From contig CM028327.1 of assembly GCA_016647705.1 (NCBI GenBank), forward strand, positions 6,333,726-6,397,725: a DNA stretch of 64,000 nucleotides, written 5' to 3'. Positions within the stretch are counted from its first letter, which is position 1; every line of letters begins with the position of its first letter. This DNA comes from Eucommia ulmoides. Lineage: Eukaryota; Streptophyta; Magnoliopsida; Garryales; Eucommiaceae. The notes under the pieces were generated by a model, which saw only the letters and a list, made by a program, of their open reading frames with translations, was not told where the DNA came from and did not search any database. Position numbers and translations under genes: made by a program. Below are positions 1 to 9,246 of the stretch, one piece after another.

Positions 1-1030
1 ACGGGATTTGAAAATTCAGAATTTTAAAATCTCATCATTTATAAAATTCAAAAATTTATCAAATCACTTATTAACGTAATCTTAAAAACGTTTTGTAAGT
101 AATAAAAAAAAAAAGTTTCTTATCAAAAAAAACTTTACATCAACAAAAATTTATTAATTGTACTTTTATCACATCAACTTAATCAATAGCCCTTAAATTT
201 GTTTATTAGCAGTCTCTCCATTTTCGAGGTGTACAAGCAATAATTAAAGAAAATAAATATAATAAATTAACTAATTAAATAAATAAAAATAAAAAATCTC
301 ACACGTGTGAGGAGAATGGGATCCATCATTAGAGGCTGGGCTCATAAATGAATGGCCCAATAAAAGCCCAAATCAATATAAACGAAGCCCAATCACATGG
401 CCTAATCTCAAGGGGAACAAACCCATATTAGGCTATGCACAAGGCTGACCGGTGTTTTCCATCACGAAACCCCTCCAGTTTGAGAGTAAGATTTCAAGTA
501 ATTTTGGTGGAATAATTTATTGGTGGAGTGTCATGTTTGGCATGAGATCGATTTTTGTTACCCTCTACCACCGCTCAACCTCCACCCACACTGCGCCACA
601 GCAAGCACAACCGTTGCCACAACTGCTTGTCGATCACCGACTCCAACACCACTGTGTATGGGTGTTCATGGGCTTGGAGGTTCGCCCAACCGACTTGGCA
701 TGTTGCCTTTTTTTAGGATTCAGGCTTAAAATTTAGGTGTGGTCATTCTTAGAGTAAGGTTAGGACCTAGCATTTAAATTTAAGGTTAGGGCGGTTCCAC
801 CATTCGTGTCAAATAAAAACGATTTTGAAGTGGAAGATAAATATCTAAATACATGTCTTATTATTTTCAATAATCTATACTTGTAGCAATGAAATACTAT
901 TGTTTCTCCCCCATGATTATTTATCATTATTTCTCATATATCTTCTTTCTGGATAAAATATTTTCCCTATACTCTATAAAGGACCAGAAATGCCTTGTTT
1001 ACGTTCTGCCCGTCCAATTATTTCAAAAAA
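1..1030. other. Intergenic, AT-rich; no gene seen
   Basis: Low-complexity AT-rich sequence. The open frames near 450-740 have no recognisable protein features, no intron signals and no family resemblance. A somewhat more mixed-base stretch at 300-720 could be old transposon sequence, but I cannot name it. Confidence 0.5.
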
Positions 1031-1110
1031 TCTCGCTTTTGGCATAGCAAAGGCCCCATGGGAAGTTCGAACGACGGGCTATTAGCTCAACGTTAGAGCA
1101 TGCCCCTGAT
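1031..1110 (+). pseudogene. Plastid DNA insertion (16S rRNA-trnI spacer plus 5' exon of trnI-GAU)
   Basis: These 80 bases resemble the end of the chloroplast 16S-23S spacer running into tRNA-Ile(GAU). The spacer part carries the phrase CTCGCTTTTGGCATAGC, and the tRNA part starts at 1076 with GGGCTATTAGCTCA and ends at 1110 with GCCCCTGAT, close to where the plastid trnI exon 1 meets its intron. Against the plastid sequence as I remember it, the tRNA half differs at about five of 35 positions, mostly G-to-A and C-to-T changes. This is the pattern expected of an old nuclear copy of plastid DNA. Only half a tRNA remains, so it cannot make a functional tRNA. Confidence 0.72.
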
Positions 1111-2324
1111 ATATATAAAATAAATAAATTATAACATATATCATATACAAATCCAAGGTTTGTGGTAATCTAGAGAGCTTTTCAAATTGGAGATCTAGTG
1201 CTGAAATCCCTCCCTCCCCCTTATCCCAATTGTATGTATTATATTTTATTTAAAAATTATAGAGCCGACCTTAAGACCCGGCTCAGATTTTATGAATTTT
1301 ACAATAGATGCAATTGGACAAGAGAAAACAGCTTGATATTCGGACTAGGGCCCGGGCCCTAAAAATTCTTGTAATTTATTAGGTAGGTCCGCCCCAACTA
1401 ATGAACAACCATATCACTGCACCAATCACCAGCTCCACCACCACAGCACTAATCACCGGCTCTACCTTCAATGCACCATAACAATCACCGTTGTTGCCAC
1501 AATCACAAGACGACAACGTCTACCAGCGTATGGTTTGTGCTGACTAGGACATTTCAATAGTCTGGATTGCATCTCTATGGAATGAACGGCTACGATTAAA
1601 GTGGATAGCACTTCTTTGGTTGCGTTGAGGTGGGTGTAGGTCAGGTGACAAAATCGATGGAAGAATCGCGTGAGGACTGGGGTTTGAATCTAGGGTATAT
1701 ATATATTTAAATTTTTGTTGTTGGTTTTTGAATTCTGTGATATTTTTCGCTTCCAGTACTTCAATTAGTGTGTTTATTCGAATAAAAGAAATTATTAGAT
1801 TTTTGCTATAATTTTGGGTGAATTTTTCTAATTTTATTGTTTTTGTTTTTTCTCGAACTCACATTTTGTTGCTTGAATTTTGTTGCAATTTCTTGAATTG
1901 ATTCGTTTATCTGAATAAAAATTTACTTATTAAATTTTTATTGCGATTTTGAATGAGTTTCTTCTACAGTTTCATAATTGATTTATTTAATCAATATTTT
2001 TTCACCAATTGTTTTTTTCCCTAGTAAATTTTGTTGGAGACCTGTGATTATGAATTTTTGTTGTGACAGCGGTAGTAGGTACGGCGATGTGATTTTACAT
2101 AACAAACCCTTGGATAATATTATCACTTAAAAAAACATTGATAAATCTTTGACCTGTCATATTTGCCCCCAGTCCCACCTCAAATAATCAAACATGGGCC
2201 CATGATTACTCAGTCACATGAAAATAGAAAATTACACTTATTCAATGCATCATTCTTTGTCAATAAACCCCACAATATTCACATGATGTTTTATTCTATT
2301 CATCCACTTTTTGTCCACTTTTGA
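1111..2324. other. Intergenic; no gene seen
   Basis: Mostly AT-rich. A less AT-rich patch at about 1380-1700 reads like the interior of a non-autonomous DNA transposon (CACC/CCGG-rich, no frame maintained). No RNA gene or coding signal is visible. Confidence 0.4.
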
Positions 2325-2765
2325 GTAAATTGTTTTTTACTCGGTCTTTTATTTTATCTAATTATCATTTTATTATTTTTCACTTCAAAAATTTACGATT
2401 TATCTATTTTTATTTTTGAACAAAATAAAAAATTAACTTTTTCCGTTTAAATTAATGAAATATATTTAAAAATATAAAGAGTCCAATTTTTCACTAGATT
2501 TTTTAATGAAATATACAAAATTTTATATTTATTTAATTTTGATTTAATTTTTATTATAAATATTTAAAAAAATAAATGGACATTTGCATCTATTTCATCA
2601 AAAATTTAGATGGAAAACTTTAATTTTATTTATTTTTAAAGCATATTCTGTTAATTTAAATAAAAATAATAATTTTTAAGTAGAAACCGACAAACGGTAC
2701 CTCTTTGAGAGAGCATAGAGCGATAATTAGGTAAAGTAGAGAGACTAAAAAACAATTTACCCGTC
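2325..2765. mobile_element. AT-rich TIR element, copy 1 of 2
   Basis: The left end (TTGTTTTTTACTCGGTC) and the right end (GACTAAAAAACAATTTAC) are inverted relative to each other. The interior aligns by eye in the same orientation with 7138-7490: both share the TCTAATTATNATTTTAT block, the TTTTTGAACAAA block and the TTCCGTTTAAATT block. It is non-coding, most likely a MITE. Confidence 0.5.
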
Positions 2766-3527
2766 AACCCCAAATGTAGCATGTATAGGCAAACTACTAA
2801 TGTATGAAAAGACCAATTTTTTTTTTTTTTTATCTCACATGGAGATGTCTCTTTAAAATGTGCAATTTAATTTAATTTTTTAAAATAAAAAAATGTAATA
2901 TAAGACATTAGGATTCTTCCCATGGTACATTAATTGCCTTTTAGCTCCTCATATTTTGATCTTATTTTATTTTGTCCCATCCACTTTTAAAAAATCTACA
3001 TTTTAATCTCTTTTCCTACTAATAAACTGAAAAATTATTTGTTTTTTGATTTTCCCTAAGTTGAGTATGCTAAAATTTGAGTTAAAGTAAACTTTTCATC
3101 GAAAAATTACATAAATTGACAAAATTACCCTTTATTTTATATTTATTATTAAAAAATAAAAATAATAGTAGAGAAAGAACGAGAGTTAAAGAGAAAAAGA
3201 TTATTTTTTCTCCTTTTATTACCTTGAAATATTAAGTTTAAATTGAAAAATAAAGAGAGAAATTAATTCTTTTTTTTTTATAAATAAATCGCGAGTTTCT
3301 TCTTTTAGTTAAGAGTAGATTGGGGTGATGTGGAAGTTTTTAAAATTGATGGACTAAAATGAAACAAAATCAAAGTACAAGTAGGTATAAAACAATTAAC
3401 CCAAAATTGTTGAATTGAAGCTAAAAAAAAAAGGTGTAGAGATAGTTGAATTTTGAAGTGCAAATTTACTTTTACTACCACTTTTAAGGATTAATTTTTG
3501 TGCTTAAAATGTTAGTAATATATTTGA
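2766..3527. other. Intergenic; no gene seen
   Basis: AT-rich sequence with homopolymer runs. The phrase 'tttaatctcttttcctactaa' and the AT-rich stretch around 3000-3400 resemble the flank at 18120-18420, so part is probably another old MITE. No coding signal. Confidence 0.35.
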
Positions 3528-3910
3528 TTTTAACATTTTCTACCTCGAAAGTTTGACCATTATCTCACATAGGTCCATATAGTTTTCCAAATCATCCCAC
3601 TATAGTCCAAATTATTATTCCATTGCAATTTCAGTTGACAAACACTCATTTGTTGCGCACGCAAATATTTTTAAAGAGGGAATTTTGATCCCCCCTCTCC
3701 CCCCGAATTTTAAAATATTCGACTGGGGGGAGAGGTAGGGACGAGACTGGAAAAGTCTACAGCCGCTTTAAAATTACAAGATGCACATGTGAGTCCTTAA
3801 TGTCCATAATTGTAATGGTAATGATTTAGACAAAAGTAGAATGATTATGAAACTTTAGGGCGTCATGTGATTCAAATTAAAACTATGGGGGATGAAAGTG
3901 TAAAAAAAAA
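3528..3910. mobile_element. Short TIR element related to the 9.2-12.1 kb element
   Basis: The left end contains AAGTTTGACCATTATCTCAC followed by CCATATAGTTTTCC. The right end, read on the other strand, contains ACACTTTCATCCCCCATAG then TTTAATTTGAATCACATGA. The same order of blocks (CACTTT, then CATAGTTT, then AATTTGAA, then an AAGTT block and ATCAT) occurs in the long terminal repeats of the element at 9247-12075. Non-coding. Confidence 0.45.
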
Positions 3911-4677
3911 GCTATTATAATTCATTTTCAGTAGTATTCTGTTATGTGGGCCGATGGGCACATGATAATAAGTCCAACCTATCTTTTCAGGGGAAACGAC
4001 AAATGCTCGTCATGGGCCTGGCCCACCAATGAAAACCCAATTCATTAAAGCCCAATTACAAACAAAAGTCTTTTCAAGAGATTTTTGATGAACAGTCTAC
4101 AAATTTAAAATCTTATCCCACACAGTATACGCGTTACAATAATTTTTTTCAAAAAATCAAAATTACTATATTACATAAAATTCGTCGTGAATCTTGGATA
4201 TCAAATATTGTATTAACTTTTTATGGCAGGAAATGATTTTTGAATTTTTAACAGAATTATTGGACTGTTCCAAAAATTACTGTATGGATTGGATGAAAAT
4301 GAATTGCAAAATTTGGGTTCGTGACAAAATTGCTTATTTGGTTAATTTCCTATAGTGATTTTTATTACAGGGTAAACAATAAAAATCTTTTTTCCTCTCG
4401 GTTTTTAAATGTAACATAAATAATATAACAGTCAACCAATAAAAAAATCAATATATACATAATTAAGGATTTCTCGTGTCTAAAGATATTATATTGATTT
4501 TAAAATTTATAAGTATAAAAAAATAATAAATAGAAAATAAAGTATATAATGAAACTTAAAAAATACTAAATATAATTTGACTCAACTAGTGAAATTTTTA
4601 GTCGAGAATTTTTTCTTCTAACAAATTTTATAACTTAATTTCATTCATTCACCTTAAATTAATCCAACCCGACAATG

Positions 4678-4708
<31 letters not shown>

Positions 4709-4780
4709 TCAATCTTGCTTTATTAATAGAATAGTACATAGTATTTAAAGGCATAAATTTGAATATTTTATAGATTAATT
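3911..4780. repeat. Intergenic with a partial palindromic MITE (family Q)
   Basis: A partial copy of the 'cacgcgttacagtaatttttt' repeat (family Q here) lies at about 4085-4185. The rest is AT-rich with no coding signal. Confidence 0.45.
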
Positions 4781-4784
4781 CAAT

Positions 4785-5174
4785 GATTTTTTTACTGAAT
4801 AATCTACAAAATTAAAAATTTAGTCTATATTGTCCACGAGTTACAGTAATTTTTTCAGAAGTTTAAAATTACTCTCAAAAGTTTAAAAGTCATTTTACAC
4901 ATAAAAATTACTGTAATTTTTTCCATTAAATTTTTCTAAAAATCTAAAATTATTATCAAAAATTTAAAAGTCATTGTACACCATAAAAAATACTGTAATT
5001 TTTTAAATAAAAATATTACAGTAATTTTGCACTTCTGAAAAAATTACTGTAACACGTGAATTGAATAAGTTAAAATTTTGATTTTGTAGCCCATTCACCA
5101 AACACATCATCTTTTTTTCACTCAACCAAAAGCACCCGATAAAATATCTTGTAGTAAAAAATATATCAATACTG

Positions 5175-5205
<31 letters not shown>

Positions 5206-5790
5206 AAACCGTCTAAAAAATCACTATACTTGATAAAAGTTATTGTAATTTTTTACATAAAATTATTACAGTAATTTTAGAATTTTGAAAAAATTATTAT
5301 AACACGTAGATTGAATAAGTTAAAATTTTGATTTGGTAGTCTCTTCAACGAACACATTACCTTTTTTCCACTCAACCAAAAGCACCGGTTAAAATATCTT
5401 ATAGTGAAAATATCTCCAAAAAAAAAAATTAAAAAAAAAAAGGACAATTAAAATCTAATGCAAGAGTTTTTTACTGCACCGTCCACGAAATTAAAACTTT
5501 ACTCCATATGCAATCCACGCGTTTCAATTATTTTTTTAAAAATTCAAATTATTATCAAAGTCTAAAAATCATTGTACACCATAAAAATTACTATAATTTT
5601 TTATATTAATTTTTTTTTAAAATCTAAAATAACTGTGAAAAGTCGAAAAGACATTCTATATCATAAAAGTTAATATAATTTTTCACATAGAAACATTACA
5701 TTAATTTAGACTTATGAAAAAATAACGTAGACGGTATAAACTAAAATTTTGATTTCGTAACCTCTTCACCTAACGCACGATTTTTTTTCC
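4785..5790. repeat. Cluster of palindromic MITEs (family Q), three copies
   Basis: Three copies stand side by side: about 4785-5105, 5215-5375 (a half copy) and 5466-5785. Each complete copy starts with 'ctacgaaattaaaattt' and 'atgcaatccacgcgtta', runs through repeated (A)AATTACTGTAATTTTTT blocks, and ends with the same phrases reversed and complemented. The unit can therefore fold into a long hairpin. Other copies are at about 4085, 13085, 26090-26270, 34262 and 39700. No protein-coding capacity. Confidence 0.7.
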
Positions 5791-5886
5791 ACTCAACTAA
5801 TAGCACACGTTAAAATATCTTATCGTGAAAATATCTCTGAAGTTTAAAAAAATAAAAAAATAAAATAAAATAAAAAAAATTAAAAA

Positions 5887-5943
5887 ATATATATATATAT
5901 ATATATATAAACCAAACCCCCCCCCCCCCCCCCCCCCCCCCCC
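5887..5943 (+). repeat. (AT)n followed by a 27-base poly-C run
   Basis: An AT dinucleotide repeat (about 5887-5909) is followed by 27 consecutive C (5917-5943) and then CT-rich sequence to about 5962. A C run of this length in an AT-rich genome is uncommon and its exact length in an assembly is unreliable. Confidence 0.85.
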
Positions 5944-6039
5944 TTTCTTCTCTCTCTCTCTCCACATTTTTCCCCCTCCATCACAAACAAAGCGTAAAGT
6001 AAAAATAAGGGTTGACCGTCCACAACCCAGTAGCAACAC

Positions 6040-6420
6040 CCATACTTACTTTCTCTCTCTACAAGTAAAGTACATAAACACTCTCTCCCTCTCTCTATAT
6101 GTATATATATATATATATATATACACCTTACTTACACCGTCCGAAGCACGTGACCTCACCCTCTCAGTCATCAATCCCTCCCTCCCACGAGTGCCATGCA
6201 GCCTCATCATGACACGTGTACGGCACAAACAGAACGATCAGACTCTCTCTCTAGATAATGCGTGTAATAATGAGGCGTGATGTGAGTTGTGTTTGGCGCG
6301 GGTCCCATTAAAACAGCCCGTACATTCAAAAAATAAAAAAGATTCCGCCTATTCAGAGGGCCGGGTTTCACTTCACTTGCATCCAAACACCCCCCCTCCC
6401 CTCTACAGGCTAACCGACAA
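6040..6420. other. Promoter-like island with two CACGTG boxes; no gene attached
   Basis: Less AT-rich than its surroundings. It holds CT microsatellites, an (AT)n run (about 6102-6123), and two ACGT-core G-box-like sites: GCACGTGACC near 6147 and GACACGTGTA near 6212. This is how plant promoters often look, but I find no credible open reading frame or hairpin RNA on either side. It may be a captured or decayed promoter, or serve a non-coding transcript. Confidence 0.3.
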
Positions 6421-6570
6421 TTCTCGCCGTTAACGGGTTTCCGTCATCTTTTTTTAAATTCCCGTTTTACCCCTACTGATTTCCTGTTTTTACCATTTTT
6501 AACATGCTTGAGTCGGCTTCACTCGGCTCGGCTAAACCAACTCCTTTTCTTCTTTTAAATAGGGATTAAT

Positions 6571-7075
6571 GGAAAATTACACTTTTAGCCCTTCAAGTTT
6601 TGAAAGTAACACATTTGTGTCCTCAAATTTTTTATTTTCCTTTCAATTTGGTTCAATAAAAAAATAGATTTTTGTATTCGAAAGGAAAACGGCGTATGCA
6701 GAGTGTGGGAATTGATTGTGGCCCTATTTTCATAATTTTCAATGAAGTACGCTAAAAATCCCGACGAAAATCTCTGCTAATATTATCTAGAGTTTATGAA
6801 ATTCTATAAAAATAATCGATTAATCGACGAATTTTTTAACTTGTATATAGTGAACAGAGAATTTCAATGAATGAAGTAATAGAGTTATAGGTCGTTAGCG
6901 ACTGGTCAAGTGCTCAACGCGTGACCTTTTCTGTTCAAATTTGGTAATCTTGATTTTCTATTTAGACTAAATTGAAAGAAAGTAAAATTTTAGTGTACAA
7001 ATTTGTTATTTTTATGAACCACAAAAATCACTTAAACATCTATCCAAATTGAAGGGTCAAAAGTGCAATTTTTAC
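6571..7075. mobile_element. TIR element with GGAAAATTACACTTTT ends
   Basis: The left end is GGAAAATTACACTTTTAGCC followed by CTTCAAG. The right end, read on the other strand, is AAAATTGCACTTTTGACCC followed by TTCAA. The interior contains no maintained frame. The same 'gggaaaattgca..ttttgaccc' ends bound the element at 15445-16001. Confidence 0.5.
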
Positions 7076-7137
7076 GTTACTCTCTTAATTTTTTAATTAT
7101 CTAATTTAAATTCCTCTAAAAGTAGTGTATTTAAATT

Positions 7138-7490
7138 GTTGGGTAAATCGCCTTTTACCGGTTTCTATTTTGTCTAATTATTATTTTATCGCTTTCTACT
7201 TCAAAACGTTACATTTTACTTACTTCAACTTTTGAACAAATCAATAAACTAATTTTTTTCGTTTAAATTGAATATGTTTAAAATAAATAAAATTAAATTT
7301 TTCTAATTTTCGGACAAAATAGATGAAATTGGTCTTTTATTTTAATTTTTTTATCATTAATATTTTACAAAATTAAATTAAATTTAAAATAAATGCACAA
7401 TTTTAATGCCATTTATTTTTAAGCCTACTTTAATAAAGAGAAATAAAATGATAATTAAAAGAAATAAAAAGGGTAAAAGACAACCCTAGA
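7138..7490. mobile_element. AT-rich TIR element, copy 2 of 2
   Basis: Same family and orientation as 2325-2765, as judged by the shared TCTAATTATTATTTTAT, ACTTTTGAACAAA and TTTCGTTTAAATTGAATATG blocks. Its ends (GGTAAATCGCCTTTTACC and GGGTAAAAGACAACCCTA) are imperfectly inverted. Non-coding. Confidence 0.5.
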
Positions 7491-7734
7491 TCATAACTAG
7501 ATATGATGGGGGTGATAATAAGAATTTTTTTTTTGGAAATTGAAGATATTTTTAGGTTATGACAAGTCGTTTATAAATGTTTGTACAATTTCGTCACTGT
7601 TGAAATAGAACAGAAGGGTACATCTATTATTGGTTGTAACAAATTTTAATGAAATTAAATAAAAAATAATAGATTGGGTCAATTATTATTATTATTTTTT
7701 CCAAAAAAATAATTTTTTTTAGAAAAAAAAATGA

Positions 7735-8022
7735 TTTAGGAATAGCACCAATCGAAAAGAAAATTAGAGAAAATCATCTACAATGATTTGGATATGTGTA
7801 TAGAAGACCCATAAAAGTATCAGTAAGAAAATGTGATTTAATTCAAGTACAGGGACTACTAGAGGGAGAGACAGACCTAAGAAGACGTTAGACGAGACTA
7901 TTAGAAATGATTTGATGACATTAAACCTGATGGAGGAGACGACCCTTAATCGATCACTATGACGTAAATAGATTCATGTAACCGACCCTACATAAATGGA
8001 ACAAAAACTTAGTTGTTGTTGT
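7735..8022 (+). pseudogene. 3' tail of an RTE-type LINE (copy 1)
   Basis: In one frame the sequence reads APIEKKIREN, then a stop, then FGYVYRRP and VRKCDLIQV. This is the signature C-terminal tail that follows the reverse transcriptase of plant RTE-type non-LTR elements (functional versions read roughly APIEDKMREN..RWFGHVYRRP). The frame breaks after that, and further on the DNA still matches the LINE tail ('gtaaccgaccctacataaatgg'). It ends in GTTGTTGTTGT, the short (TTG)n 3' tail typical of RTE elements. The copy is severely 5'-truncated and dead, with several stops and frameshifts. Confidence 0.7.
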
Positions 8023-8640
8023 ATTCAATTAAACGAGCTAATTTACTAATTGCGATGTCTATTTTAATATTTGAAAATTTTAATCATATTATTTTTGTAT
8101 TTATTTCTTAATAAATTTAAATATTTTTAAATATTTAATCACATATTCATATATTATTTTCTCATTCAAAAATCACTTCCACTTAACCAATTATATATAT
8201 ATATAGTAGTGTATAACCCGCGTTAGAAGACAAATTAAAAAAAAAATCCAAATGTAAAAAAATAAATTTTAATATTTAAACAATAAAACAAAAAAATTAA
8301 TTCTAAAATTCAACATACTATTTTATGCAAAATATCTGTGAAGAATATAATTTCAATCTTTTTATTTTCATATTATATTATATAAATACGTAACTTTCAT
8401 TACTACTAGAGAAAATTATTTTATAATTTGTTAAAAGAAAAATGATAATTATATACCAAGTCATGTCAATAAATTTTTAAAAAATAAATATAATGCAAAT
8501 ATTGTATTTATCCGTCAAATAAAAATTAAAATAAAATTGATGGTGATGCTATTATAATACTTTTATCTAATATTTTATCTTTTTTCAATTTTAAATAAAT
8601 TTATTTTTAATCTTTCTCAACTTATTTTTTAAGATCTAGT
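8023..8640. other. Intergenic, very AT-rich; nothing seen
   Basis: Low-complexity AT sequence without coding, RNA-gene or clear repeat signal. Confidence 0.4.
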
Positions 8641-8649
8641 TGAAATTTT

Positions 8650-8960
8650 GACAGAATTATTATACTGAATGAATTGTTTGAATAGTAAGTGAAAAAAAAA
8701 AAAAAAAAATACATAACACAAAAATAGATTGTCGGTTACGGAGAAGGGTGGCGTATCGGCGACTTTTAACAAAATTATTCGTCTTTACCAAATGAATTAG
8801 ATGAATAGCGAGCGAAAAAAATCTAATATATTTAACACGAAAATGGATTGTCGGCGACGGCAAGAATGGCGGAGAAAGGTGGCGGTGGAGGGCGGAGAAA
8901 GGTGGCGGAGCAAGCGGCAGGCAATCCCCCATCCCTAGCAACATGTGATATTCTGCTACT
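8650..8960. repeat. Imperfect tandem duplication with GGCGACGG-rich part
   Basis: Two adjacent units (about 8650-8760 and 8765-8870) share the order 'aaaattatt..aatgaatt..gatgaatag.gagcgaaaaaa' then 'aacac.aaaatggattgtcgg' and a GGCG-rich end. The GC-rich tail continues to about 8930. The reading frames here are a by-product of this composition. Confidence 0.5.
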
Positions 8961-9246
8961 AAATTCATCGGACAGTGAGCTTTGAACCTTGAAAGTCCTC
9001 TGCCCTACTCTCTAATTTGACTCACTTTTTTGACTTATATAATTTTTATTATTATTTTTTTAATTATTTTATTCATTATTTGACTCTTCCTTCATAAGAT
9101 TATGTCCCCCCACACCCCCATTTTAATTATTAATAAATATATTAATTTTTTATTTAACATGCAATTCGAGAAATATGCTTAACTCCTATTGTCCTACAAA
9201 AGTTTTAAATTAAATTTAAAAATATTTTTAAATTAAAAAGAAGGGG

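Noticed and set aside
1076-1110. tRNA-Ile gene
   Set aside because: Only the 5' half of the tRNA is present; it is part of a plastid DNA insertion.
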